From positions 9,878 to 47,265 of the forward strand of contig DJMM01000020.1 of assembly GCA_002435365.1 (NCBI GenBank): a DNA stretch of 37,388 nucleotides, given 5' to 3'. Shown here piece by piece: positions 26,087 to 34,166 of the stretch; within the stretch, counting starts at the first letter, position 1, and every line of letters starts with the position of its first letter. The notes below the pieces were generated by a model. It saw only the letters and a list, made by a program, of their open reading frames with translations. It was not told where the DNA came from and did no database searches. The position numbers and the translations under genes were made by a program. The stretch is from Ignavibacteriales bacterium UBA6490. GTDB lineage: Bacteria; Bacteroidota; Ignavibacteria; Ignavibacteriales; Ignavibacteriaceae.

Positions 26087-26896
26087 ATGAATGATTCATT
26101 AAAAAGAATAATTAATGATTCTGTATCCGGATCATCTGAACTGCTATTTAAACTAAGCAGGTTATTTAGCAAGTACACTAATGATATCCCCGGACTCAAA
26201 AAACTCCTCTCCCAGTCAGAAAAACATTTCAAACAGTTTGCAATAATAATTCATTACGTTGATTCCGTTAGGAATGCATTAATTAAAAAAGATGCAGAGC
26301 TGATACAAAAGGTTGTTGCATCACCTCAAAAGAGAAGTTATGTATATAAAGAGATATTTGATAATGCCTTATCCTCGATTAAAAATGCAAGAAAAGTTTT
26401 TACATTCTCAAACGGCCGAACAATATTTGAAATATTAATACAGCTGAATAATTATCATAACGGAAAACTGAAAGTGTTTGTTACAGAATCACGTCCCGCA
26501 TTAGAAGGGAGAATACTAAGCAGCAGGCTGCTTTCAGAAAATATTGATGTTATCTTTGGCACCGAAGCACAAATGGCTGGGTTTATCTTAAAGAGCGATG
26601 CAGTATTTCTTGGTGCGGATAAACTGCTCAGGGATGGAAGTATTGTTAATAAAACAGGCTCCTTAACTGCTGCCGCACTGGGCAGACAGTTCAAAAAACC
26701 CGTGTACATATTTGCTGAATCAGCTAAAAGATCTGCTTCGTTCAGAAATGAAGAAAAAAACAGTAATGAAGTATGGAAGAAAAGCAGGCCCGGACTCAAA
26801 ATAGTCAATAATTATCTTGAGAAGGTACCGGCAGAGTTTATAACCGGAATATTCACCGAGAGTAAAGCAAAGAATAAAATAGGTTTGCGATGGTGA
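26087..26896 (+). CDS. eIF2B alpha/beta/delta-like protein (sugar-phosphate isomerase superfamily)
   Basis: This 269-residue protein has a helical N-terminal half (1-100) and a Rossmann-like C-terminal half with the signatures of the eIF2B / MtnA / ribose-1,5-bisphosphate isomerase superfamily. These are FVTESRPALEGR (131-142) and LGADKLLRDGSIVNKTGS (175-192), with the conserved Asp178. The position where MtnA-type isomerases carry the catalytic cysteine reads FTFSNG (106-110 region), with no Cys, so a classic isomerase reaction is doubtful. In eukaryotes relatives form the regulatory part of the eIF2 exchange factor. Bacterial stand-alone versions have no assigned role that I know. No Shine-Dalgarno is seen. 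The stop overlaps the next ATG by 7 nt, linking it to a GNAT acetyltransferase. Confidence 0.85.
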   Translation: MNDSLKRIINDSVSGSSELLFKLSRLFSKYTNDIPGLKKLLSQSEKHFKQFAIIIHYVDSVRNALIKKDAELIQKVVASPQKRSYVYKEIFDNALSSIKNARKVFTFSNGRTIFEILIQLNNYHNGKLKVFVTESRPALEGRILSSRLLSENIDVIFGTEAQMAGFILKSDAVFLGADKLLRDGSIVNKTGSLTAAALGRQFKKPVYIFAESAKRSASFRNEEKNSNEVWKKSRPGLKIVNNYLEKVPAEFITGIFTESKAKNKIGLRW

Positions 26897-27438
26897 CAGT
26901 TAATAAACAGGCAGTGCTTAACTGCAGCAGTTGTATTCTCCGCAAATGGCAGAAAAGCGACTTAAAATCCCTGGTTAAAAATGCTAGTAACTGGAACATC
27001 TGGATAAATTTAAAAGACACCTTTCCTTTTCCTTACACACCGGAAGCTGCCTTGAAGTGGTTTAAGTTTACAGAGATGCAGCCCGCGAACACTAATTTCG
27101 CAATAGTTGTTAAAGATAAAGCAATCGGCGGGATTGGAGTAACCTTTTTTGATGACTTAAACCGGTATTCGGCAGAAATTGGATTTTGGATTGGTGAAAA
27201 TTACTGGGGAAGAGGAATAGCAACCGAGGCTGTAAAGATATTTACCGCATTTATTTTTGAAAATTTTGGTATAAATCGTATTTTTGCTCGTGTTTTCGAC
27301 TGGAACCTGTCTTCTGCAAAGGTCCTTGAAAAGAATGGTTTTAAAATTGAGGGTAGATTGAGAAAAAATGTTTATAAGGATGGCCTTTTTACAGATGAAC
27401 TGATCTTCGGGCTTCTGAAGGACGAGTTTAAACCTTAA
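26890..27438 (+). CDS. GNAT acetyltransferase, RimJ/RimL-like
   Basis: This 182-residue protein fits the GNAT family that transfers acetyl from acetyl-CoA to amines. Visible features are LRKWQKSDL (17-25), PFPYTPEAALKWF (46-58) and IGGIGVTFFDD (79-89). The acetyl-CoA pyrophosphate loop is YWGRGIATEA (105-114), followed by INRIFARVFDWNLSSAKVLEKNGF. The last segments and RLRKNVYKDGLFTDELIFG are typical of the RimJ/RimL/YdaF group that acetylates protein N-termini or small amines. The ATG lies inside the end of the eIF2B-like gene (7-nt overlap), so translation is probably coupled. The acceptor substrate is unknown, and a link to the partner gene is inference. Confidence 0.92.
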   Translation: MVTVNKQAVLNCSSCILRKWQKSDLKSLVKNASNWNIWINLKDTFPFPYTPEAALKWFKFTEMQPANTNFAIVVKDKAIGGIGVTFFDDLNRYSAEIGFWIGENYWGRGIATEAVKIFTAFIFENFGINRIFARVFDWNLSSAKVLEKNGFKIEGRLRKNVYKDGLFTDELIFGLLKDEFKP

Positions 27439-27472
27439 AACGGGATGTTTTACCTTTAATGCAAGGCAAGAG

Positions 27473-29083
27473 ATGAAAAAATTACTTCTCATTATGGTGT
27501 TCTTTAGCATAATAGCTTATGCACAGCAAAATCCATTCTCCGGTAGATTTTCCGCTTCCACTGAAGGATTGGCAACCTTTTCTTTTACTGATTATGAATC
27601 CTCCCTTACACGTTTCGGTGCAAAATTATACGGGGAATATTATCTGCCGTTAAAAAGTTCGCACGCATTGGGATTCAGGTTGACTGTTTCCCGCTTCCAG
27701 ATTGCCGGTGAGGATCCGGTAAAAATTCCTGTAAGCTATAAAACTGACATTAACAGCGGTGGATTTGGAATTTCATACATGCATTCCTCAGAGTATATCT
27801 TCTTTAAATCCTTATATGCCGGAATATCATATATCAGTTTCAGCCCGCTTCAGGAGTCAGGTGAAAAAGCTGTAAACAACAGCAAAGATGCATATAAAAA
27901 AACATCCCTGGCTTATGATTTCGGGGCAGGATTAAAATATCTTTTTTCTTCAACTATTGCAGGCAGTGCATCATTCATGCTCAATTATGTTACTCACGAT
28001 AACCTTGATGATATAAATGTGGGAAAACATTATGATGTATTTGCCTCTGCATCGCTGGGAATAACAATTCTATTCGGATACACCGGAGATACTGATAAGG
28101 ATGGAATTAAAGATGGTGATGATGAATGTCCTGAACTTGCCGAAGATTTTGACGGTTATATGGATGACGACGGATGTCCTGATACTGATAATGATGGCGA
28201 CGGCATTCCGGATAAAACCGATAAATGTCCTAATCTTGCTGAAGACATAGATGGTTTTGAAGATGCTGACGGATGTCCCGATACGGATAATGACGGTGAC
28301 GGAATACCTGATGATGAGGATAAGTGTATAAATCAGGCCGAAGATTTTGACGGTTATCTCGACGGTGACGGGTGTCCGGATATTGATAATGATGATGACA
28401 ATATTCTTGATATCGAGGATAAATGCCCCAACGCCCCTGAGGATTATGATAATTTCCAGGATACTGACGGCTGTCCGGACCTGGATAATGACGATGATGG
28501 TATTCTTGATGAATTTGATAAATGTCCCGATCTGAAAGAGGATATGAACGGAATTAATGATGAAGACGGATGTCCGGATAAGGATAGTGATAAAGACGGG
28601 ATACCTGATGCATTCGACAAATGTCCTAATCAGAAAGAAACATACAACGGCTTTGAGGATGAAGACGGATGTCCAGATTCACCTCCGGGAATCCAGATAA
28701 AAACTCCCGAAAAGCCTGTCGAAAGTCCGAGAACAGTTCCGAATGATTTTACTTTAGACGGTTCGCTTACTTTTTTTGATGACGACTATGAAATTAAACC
28801 TCAGGCTTTTTCAGAGCTGGACAGGATAGCCGAAATGATTAAAAGGGATGAATCCACCCGGTGGCGGATTGAGGGACATACTGATAATGCTAATCCTGAA
28901 AACGAAAATGTGAAACTGAGTCAGCAGAGAGCAACTGAAATCCTGCTCTATTTTGTTAAAAAAGGACTGAAGTATCCGAGATTTGAAGCTGTAGGTTACG
29001 GGAGCAAATATCCTGTTGCAGATAACAGTAAAGCTTCGGGGCGTGCAAAAAACAGACGTGTTGTTATAAGAAAAATAAACTAA
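27473..29083 (+). CDS. OmpA-family outer membrane protein with six TSP3 calcium-binding repeats
   Basis: This 536-residue protein has a signal peptide (1-19, ending AYAQQ) and a beta-rich region to about residue 200 with alternating aromatic strands, likely a small outer membrane barrel. Residues 206-401 are six thrombospondin type 3-like repeats of about 33 residues rich in Asp (DTDNDGDGIPD...KCP), each with two Cys and several Ca-binding aspartates. The C-terminal OmpA domain (about 430-536) contains IEGHTDNANPE, LSQQRATEIL and GRAKNRRVVI, which bind peptidoglycan. It should tether the outer membrane to the cell wall, with the repeats forming a rigid calcium-stabilised stalk. The gene starts 34 nt after the GNAT gene and is followed by 376 nt without a gene. 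Confidence 0.95.
   Translation: MKKLLLIMVFFSIIAYAQQNPFSGRFSASTEGLATFSFTDYESSLTRFGAKLYGEYYLPLKSSHALGFRLTVSRFQIAGEDPVKIPVSYKTDINSGGFGISYMHSSEYIFFKSLYAGISYISFSPLQESGEKAVNNSKDAYKKTSLAYDFGAGLKYLFSSTIAGSASFMLNYVTHDNLDDINVGKHYDVFASASLGITILFGYTGDTDKDGIKDGDDECPELAEDFDGYMDDDGCPDTDNDGDGIPDKTDKCPNLAEDIDGFEDADGCPDTDNDGDGIPDDEDKCINQAEDFDGYLDGDGCPDIDNDDDNILDIEDKCPNAPEDYDNFQDTDGCPDLDNDDDGILDEFDKCPDLKEDMNGINDEDGCPDKDSDKDGIPDAFDKCPNQKETYNGFEDEDGCPDSPPGIQIKTPEKPVESPRTVPNDFTLDGSLTFFDDDYEIKPQAFSELDRIAEMIKRDESTRWRIEGHTDNANPENENVKLSQQRATEILLYFVKKGLKYPRFEAVGYGSKYPVADNSKASGRAKNRRVVIRKIN
28088..28675 (+). repeat. Tandem 99-bp repeats encoding TSP3 units
   Basis: Six in-frame units of 93 or 99 nt encode the Asp-rich calcium-binding repeats of the OmpA protein. 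Recurrent coding strings such as GATAATGATGGCGACGG and GACGGATGTCC make the region a likely hotspot for unit gain or loss. The first unit is two codons shorter than the others. Confidence 0.9.
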
Positions 29084-29287
29084 TTATTTCTTTGAAAGGA
29101 CATCACTGTTCTAAATAATAAATGATATCCTTGTCATTGGATTTGACAAAACAGATTCCTTTGTTCCACCATCTGTGCAGCAGCCAGGTTTAATAAGATT
29201 GAGGTAAGAATTTAATCTCCTGATATTACTTCAACCATCGTGTGAACATTGTGCGACAATAATTTCCACCTATTCTTCTCTCTTGAT

Positions 29288-29330
29288 AAAAGGAATCCTC
29301 CGGCAGCTGCCGGATTAACGGATTTCTTTT
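29288..29330. terminator. Palindromic hairpin, possible bidirectional terminator
   Basis: AAAAGGAATCC (29288-29298) pairs with GGATTTCTTTT (29320-29330) over 11 bp with one G-U pair. It encloses the perfect 16-bp palindrome TCCGGCAGCTGCCGGA (29299-29314). The stem ends in A and T runs on both sides, so it could terminate transcription in either direction. It lies 205 nt after the OmpA gene. I see no gene in 29084-29459. Confidence 0.5.
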
Positions 29331-29353
29331 AAGGCCGGTCAGCTGTTCCTCTT

Positions 29354-29418
29354 TATCTTTGGTGTATGAAAATCCATCTTAACGCTTGCTTATCAGGAAA
29401 GCAAAGGATAATTTTCAT
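29354..29418 (+). promoter_or_regulatory. Possible promoter and structured leader of the aminotransferase-pckA operon
   Basis: TATCTTTG (29354-29361) fits the Bacteroidota -7 box TAnnTTTG, though no TTG sits at the right distance upstream. Immediately downstream ATGAAAAT (29366-29373) and ATTTTCAT (29411-29418) are perfect complements that enclose a second hairpin TTGCTT/AAGCAA (29386-29404, 7-nt loop). A transcript from this promoter would start with this nested stem. A 25-codon ORF from ATG 29366 to TAA 29443 overlaps it. It resembles a regulatory leader, but no known riboswitch class is recognised. Confidence 0.3.
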
Positions 29419-29459
29419 ATCAGAATTGGAAACGATTTTTTAAAATAAGGAACTAACAA

Positions 29460-30677
29460 ATGAGTTTAAGCCAGATCGCTAAAACAATTAGTGCATCTCC
29501 TACACTTAAGTTAAATGAAAAGGCGTCGATTTTACTGGGGAAAGGGGATCCGGTGATTCATCTCGGCGGCGGTGAACCAAAATCGAAAGTGCCGATGGAT
29601 GCAATTTTATCAACTGCTGCACATCTGAATACCGGAGAAGTTAGATATGCTCCCGCCGATGGAATACCTGCTCTTAAGAAAGCAGTTATCAGGTACACTG
29701 AAGAGTTCTACGGCAAGCTTGTTGCACCCGAAAATGTGATCTGCTCAGGCGGTGCAAAGCAGGCAATTATGGTGGCAATGCAGGCTATCCTTAATCCCCA
29801 GGAAGAAATAATTTACCCCTCACCTTATTGGGTCAGCTATCCGGAGATGGCAAAACTTTGTGGTGCTATAGGTGTTGCGGTTCTGCCGGAGGACGGCACA
29901 TTTTATCCGAGAATGTATGATATAGAACAGCGGGTGGGCTCTTATACTAAAGCTATTATCATTAACAGTCCTAATAATCCCACCGGTGCAATGTATTCTG
30001 AGGATTTTATTGCCGATGTAGTTGATTACTGTGAGAGACGCGATCTATACCTTATTATGGATGATATATACCACCGGCTTATCTTCGACGGTAAGAAACC
30101 TTTCAGTGTTTACAAATTCACTAAAAGAAATATTGAAGAGTCAAAGATCATCGTTGTAAATGGTGTTTCCAAGCAGTATGCTATGACCGGATTCAGAATC
30201 GGCTGGGCTGTAGGAAACAGAAAAGTAATTGAGGCAATGGCAAATATCCAGGGACATCAGACCTCAGGACCTTCGGTTCTGCTGCAGAAGGCTGCCGTTG
30301 GCGCGCTTAACGGAATCCAGTCAAGCGTTGAAAGTCTCCGCTGTACCCTTGAAAATAACCGCAACGTTATGATCGATATGCTGAATTCATTTGAAGGTGT
30401 AAAGGTTACCAAACCGGACGGTACGTTTTATTGCTTTGCCGATTTCAGAGCTTATGAAAAAAGCTCTCATAAACTTTCCAATATGCTTATAGATAAAGTA
30501 CTGGTCCTTACAGTGCCCGGTATTGAGTTCGGACTGGAAGGTTATCTCCGCTTAAGCTATTGTGGCACCATTAAGGATGTAACAGAAGGTATCGAAAGAA
30601 TGAAATGGGCACTGGACCCGAATTCACCTAACGAATTATATATTGGCGACCGCAAATTAGTGAGGGAGTGGGCATGA
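29460..30677 (+). CDS. Class I pyridoxal-phosphate aminotransferase, aspartate aminotransferase type
   Basis: This 405-residue PLP enzyme has the fold-type I signatures in order: SGGAKQAI (97-103), YPSPYW with Trp124, NSPNNPTG (169-176), IMDDIYHRL with Asp201, and the PLP-binding Lys238 in GVSKQYAMTGFRIGW. The carboxylate-binding arginine is in YLRLSYCG. It is closest in appearance to the Ib subgroup of aspartate aminotransferases, which exchange aspartate and 2-oxoglutarate for oxaloacetate and glutamate. Other amino acids are possible. It begins after an AAGGAAC stretch. The TGA stop overlaps the pckA ATG (ATGA), a tight pairing that makes an oxaloacetate-producing role likely. Confidence 0.92.
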   Translation: MSLSQIAKTISASPTLKLNEKASILLGKGDPVIHLGGGEPKSKVPMDAILSTAAHLNTGEVRYAPADGIPALKKAVIRYTEEFYGKLVAPENVICSGGAKQAIMVAMQAILNPQEEIIYPSPYWVSYPEMAKLCGAIGVAVLPEDGTFYPRMYDIEQRVGSYTKAIIINSPNNPTGAMYSEDFIADVVDYCERRDLYLIMDDIYHRLIFDGKKPFSVYKFTKRNIEESKIIVVNGVSKQYAMTGFRIGWAVGNRKVIEAMANIQGHQTSGPSVLLQKAAVGALNGIQSSVESLRCTLENNRNVMIDMLNSFEGVKVTKPDGTFYCFADFRAYEKSSHKLSNMLIDKVLVLTVPGIEFGLEGYLRLSYCGTIKDVTEGIERMKWALDPNSPNELYIGDRKLVREWA

Positions 30678-32326
30678 GCAAGTATTTAGAATTTTTAACA
30701 CCGGCAACTAAAGAAGCAAAAGAACTTGCTTCCGATTATTCACTTGAAAATCATGGACTGACATACCTTGATCGTGTTTTCTGGAATCTTAACGATTCTT
30801 CCCTGTATGAAGAAGCAGTGTTCCGGAATGAAGGTCATATTGCATTTCAGGGTCCCCTTATAGTTAATACCGGTAAACATACAGCCCGTGCCGCAGCTGA
30901 TAAATTTGTGGTGCAGGAAGAAACCACAAATGATAAGATATGGTGGGGAGTGTACAACCGTCCGTTTTCTACTGAGAAATTCAATTCTCTTGTTGCAAGG
31001 CTGCAGGCCTGGGCTCAGGGTGAAGAATTTTTTGTGCAGGATTGTTATGCAGGCGCCGATCCGGAATACCGTCTACCAGTAAGAATCATTACTGAAAAGG
31101 CATGGCACTCCCTCTTTGCACGAAATATGTTCATTACCACAGAGGATAAAGATACTCTTAAGAAATTCATTCCTGAGTTTACTGTAATTGCGGTTCCCGG
31201 ATTTAAACTTGATCCCAAGATCGACGGCACCAGATCTGAAACCGGAATTATTCTTAATTTTGATCAGAGAATGGCCATAATTGCCAACTCCCTTTACGGC
31301 GGGGAAATTAAAAAATCCATATTCACTGTCCTTAATTTTCTGCTGACTTTCAATGATGTTCTTCCAATGCATTGCTCCGCAAATGTTGGAAAAGGAGGCG
31401 ATGCAGCATTATTCTTTGGCTTAAGCGGTACTGGTAAAACTACATTATCTGCTGATCCTAAAAGGATGCTTATCGGAGATGATGAACACGGCTGGAGCTC
31501 TCAGGGCATCTTCAATTTTGAGGGCGGCTGCTATGCTAAAGTAATCAGGTTGTCGCAGGAAGCTGAACCAGAAATATATGCATGTACAAGACGCTTCGGC
31601 ACCATACTTGAGAATGTAGTTTATGATCCCTCATCCAGAAGAATTGATCTGGATGATGACCATATTACTGAAAATACCAGAGCATCCTATCCTCTGGAAT
31701 TTATTCCTAACATAGTTCCGGAAGGATATATACATACGCATCCTAAAAATATAATATTTCTCACCTGCGATGCTTCCGGAGTTATGCCCCCTATTGCAAG
31801 ATTGAATCCCGCACAGGCTCAATATCATTTTATAAGCGGATATACTTCAAAAATTGCCGGTACCGAAATTGGTCTTGGCATTGAACCCCAGATTACATTC
31901 AGTGCATGTTTCGGTGCGCCGTTCATGGTCCGTCATCCTTTCGAATATGCGGAAATGCTTAAAGAAAGAATGCTTAAGCATAATGTGAATGTATGGCTGG
32001 TTAATACAGGCTGGGTGGGAGGAAGATTTGGCGTCGGAAAAAGAATAAGCATCCGTCATACCAGGAATCTTCTCAACGCGGCACTCGAAGGTAATCTTGA
32101 TAAAGTTGAATACAGAAAGGATAAACTCTTCGGATTTGAAGTTCCTCTGAGTTGCCCCGAGGTTCCAACTGACGTTCTTGAACCTTCAAATAGCTGGGGT
32201 AACAAGGATGAGTACTGGAAAAAATATGATGCACTTGCTGCAAGATTTATCGAGAACTTTAAGCTGTTTAAAAAAGGATCTTCGCAGGAAGTTATAGATG
32301 CAGGACCTAAAAGATTCAAAAGTTAG
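30674..32326 (+). CDS. pckA: Phosphoenolpyruvate carboxykinase (ATP)
   Basis: This 550-residue enzyme converts oxaloacetate and ATP to PEP, CO2 and ADP, the first committed step of gluconeogenesis. The kinase P-loop is GLSGTGKTTLSADP, starting at Gly249 with Lys255, followed by LIGDDEHGWS. Other signatures are NTGKHTARAAADKF, NVGKGGDAALFFG and TRASYPLEFIPN. The ATP-dependent type is clear from length and the P-loop. I chose ATG 30674 over GTG 30668 because GAGGGAG lies just upstream and MSKYLEF gives the better start. The ATG overlaps the aminotransferase stop. A terminator 17 nt after the stop ends the two-gene operon. Confidence 0.97.
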   Translation: MSKYLEFLTPATKEAKELASDYSLENHGLTYLDRVFWNLNDSSLYEEAVFRNEGHIAFQGPLIVNTGKHTARAAADKFVVQEETTNDKIWWGVYNRPFSTEKFNSLVARLQAWAQGEEFFVQDCYAGADPEYRLPVRIITEKAWHSLFARNMFITTEDKDTLKKFIPEFTVIAVPGFKLDPKIDGTRSETGIILNFDQRMAIIANSLYGGEIKKSIFTVLNFLLTFNDVLPMHCSANVGKGGDAALFFGLSGTGKTTLSADPKRMLIGDDEHGWSSQGIFNFEGGCYAKVIRLSQEAEPEIYACTRRFGTILENVVYDPSSRRIDLDDDHITENTRASYPLEFIPNIVPEGYIHTHPKNIIFLTCDASGVMPPIARLNPAQAQYHFISGYTSKIAGTEIGLGIEPQITFSACFGAPFMVRHPFEYAEMLKERMLKHNVNVWLVNTGWVGGRFGVGKRISIRHTRNLLNAALEGNLDKVEYRKDKLFGFEVPLSCPEVPTDVLEPSNSWGNKDEYWKKYDALAARFIENFKLFKKGSSQEVIDAGPKRFKS

Positions 32327-32343
32327 AATCCAGTAATTTAAAT

Positions 32344-32372
32344 AAAGGAGCCGGAAGGCTCCTTTTGTTTTT
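32344..32372 (+). terminator. Intrinsic terminator after pckA
   Basis: AAAGGAGCC (32344-32352) and GGCTCCTTT (32357-32365) form a perfect 9-bp stem with a GGAA loop, followed by TGTTTTT. It lies 17 nt after the pckA stop. Confidence 0.9.
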
Positions 32373-32427
32373 ATTTATAGCTGCGATGTTCCATCTTCAG
32401 CGGGAAAATGAAAGATTATGTATAGTA

Positions 32428-32460
32428 ATCAGAACCTGATCTGGGTCCCGCTCTAAAACA
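32428..32460. repeat. Possible decayed 11-bp repeat array
   Basis: ATCAGAACCTG (32428-32438) and ATCTGGGTCCC (32439-32449) each match 8 of 11 positions of units from the arrays at 4930 and 21071 (ATTCTAACCTG, ATACTGTTCCC) and are adjacent in the same order. A third unit is poor. Position in an intergenic gap between two + strand units agrees with the other arrays. Confidence 0.35.
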
Positions 32461-32523
32461 GGAAATTAAATGCGGAGAGGGATCTGTCTTTTTTTCTGAG
32501 CTGTTCCAGGTTTGATATTCACA

Positions 32524-32552
32524 TTGACAAATTCTTTTTATTGTTACACTTT
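32524..32552 (+). promoter_or_regulatory. Possible recQ promoter
   Basis: TTGACA (32524-32529) is followed after 15 nt by TACACT (32545-32550), and TTG-18 nt-TACACTTT is also near the Bacteroidota pattern. It lies 14 nt before the recQ ATG. Neither model fits fully. Confidence 0.3.
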
Positions 32553-32563
32553 TAAAATTAATT

Positions 32564-34027
32564 ATGCCTGATATCAGTAAAATATTAAGTCACTTCTACG
32601 GTTTTGAATCATTCAGGGGTATCCAGAAGGAGATTATTGAACGAACCACTCAGAGAAAGGGACATAGCCTTGTTCTGATGCCTACCGGAAGCGGAAAATC
32701 CCTCTGCTATCAGATCCCCGCTCTCTATTTTGAAGGCGGAACAATCGTTGTGAGTCCCCTGATTGCCCTCATGCAGGATCAGGTGGATAAAATGAAACAA
32801 AAGAAAATACCTGCTGATTTTATTAATTCTACGCTCAGCAGGGAAGAGAGGGATATACGTCTTAAAAAATTTGTGAATGGGGAAATAAAGCTTCTCTATG
32901 TTACCCCAGAAAGGTTCCGCAAACAGGAATTTACCCGGACAGTTAAGAATGCAGATATCTCGCTTTTTGCAGTGGACGAAGCGCATTGTATCTCCGAGTG
33001 GGGACATGATTTTCGTCCCGACTATTCGCGTCTCGGAGAGTTCAGGGAACTGATCGGTAATCCGCTTACAATTGCTCTTACCGCTACAGCTACACCGGAT
33101 GTTCAACATGATATTATTGCAAAACTTAATCTCAAAAATGAGGAGACTAAATTATTCCACCAGGGGATTGACAGACCGAATCTCAGACTGGAAGCTGCAG
33201 ATGTAATTGATGAAAAGGAAAAATCCGACTCCATCCTGGAGGTGATAAATAATTATAAAGGCTCCGGTATTATTTATTTTTCACTCATCCAGACACTGGA
33301 GAAATTCTCGGAGATACTTCAGAAAAATAATATTAAACATCTGATCTATCACGGAAAGCTTGCAGATAAGGACCGCAAACGCAATCAGCGTATTTTCATA
33401 AACAATCCGGACCAGATTGTTCTTGCCACCAATGCTTTCGGTATGGGCATTGATAAACCTGATATACGTTTTGTTATTCATGCCGAGCTACCTTCTTCGG
33501 TAGAGGCTTATTACCAGGAAATCGGAAGAGCAGGTCGTGATGGTAATGCTTCATTGTGCAGACTTTTGTATAATCCCCAGGATATTTACATACAGATGGA
33601 TTTTATTAAATGGTCAAACCCGGATGCCGATTTCTATCATGCCCTCTTTGATATCCTGAAAAGAGACCTGCAGATTGTAAATGCTTACGGAAGTGAATAC
33701 CTGAGGGAAAAAATGAATTTCAAAACCCGTTCAGACTTCAGGGTGGAGACTGCCCTTAATATGCTTGACCGCTATGGCGCCACGGAGGGATCCCCTGAGA
33801 CAAAAAACCTGGAACTGATTTCCCCTCTGCCGGAACCACTTGAGGATGTGGAAAGATTAAAAGAAAAATTATTGAATGATAATAAAAAACTGCTCTCCAT
33901 GGTGAATTACTTCAAGGAAGAGGATTGCAGGAGGGTTTATATATCCGGCTATTTCGGCTTTACAGATGAAAAAAGATGCAATAACTGCGACAAATGCGAT
34001 GAGATCCAAAATTCAGAGAAAATGTAA
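32564..34027 (+). CDS. RecQ-family ATP-dependent DNA helicase, short form
   Basis: This 487-residue SF2 helicase has FYGFESFRGIQKEII (11-25, motif 0) and the Walker A motif PTGSGKS with Lys45. PLIALMQDQV, DEAHCISEWGHDFRPDY, LTATATPDVQHDI, ATNAFGMGIDKPDIRFVIH and EIGRAGRDG (motif VI) follow. The C-terminal zinc module is CRRVYISGYFGF followed by CNNCDKC. It ends about 20 residues later, so the winged-helix and HRDC domains of full-length RecQ (about 600-700 residues) are absent. RecQ enzymes unwind 3'-tailed DNA in recombination and repair. The start has no Shine-Dalgarno, but motif 0 sits at its usual distance. It stands alone between two gene-free regions. Confidence 0.93.
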   Translation: MPDISKILSHFYGFESFRGIQKEIIERTTQRKGHSLVLMPTGSGKSLCYQIPALYFEGGTIVVSPLIALMQDQVDKMKQKKIPADFINSTLSREERDIRLKKFVNGEIKLLYVTPERFRKQEFTRTVKNADISLFAVDEAHCISEWGHDFRPDYSRLGEFRELIGNPLTIALTATATPDVQHDIIAKLNLKNEETKLFHQGIDRPNLRLEAADVIDEKEKSDSILEVINNYKGSGIIYFSLIQTLEKFSEILQKNNIKHLIYHGKLADKDRKRNQRIFINNPDQIVLATNAFGMGIDKPDIRFVIHAELPSSVEAYYQEIGRAGRDGNASLCRLLYNPQDIYIQMDFIKWSNPDADFYHALFDILKRDLQIVNAYGSEYLREKMNFKTRSDFRVETALNMLDRYGATEGSPETKNLELISPLPEPLEDVERLKEKLLNDNKKLLSMVNYFKEEDCRRVYISGYFGFTDEKRCNNCDKCDEIQNSEKM

Positions 34028-34166
34028 CTTTTCCTGACCTATTCAGCATCCAAAAATAGATTTGAGGTCAGATTAAACATTAGCCTATCGTTAATTTTTG
34101 ATAGAATAATTTTTTTCTTCTTAAGAACTATTCGTTATTGAATTATATTTACATTCCAAATGTTTT

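Noticed and set aside
28088..28675. Regular repeats that could suggest a CRISPR-like array
   Set aside because: They are in frame, encode TSP3 units, and have no unique spacers.
32609..33109. 166-codon minus-strand ORF opposite recQ
   Set aside because: It lies opposite conserved RecQ motifs and is best explained as a shadow frame.
34034..34071. Inverted repeat CTGACCT/AGGTCAG after recQ as terminator
   Set aside because: The loop is 24 nt long and no T run follows.
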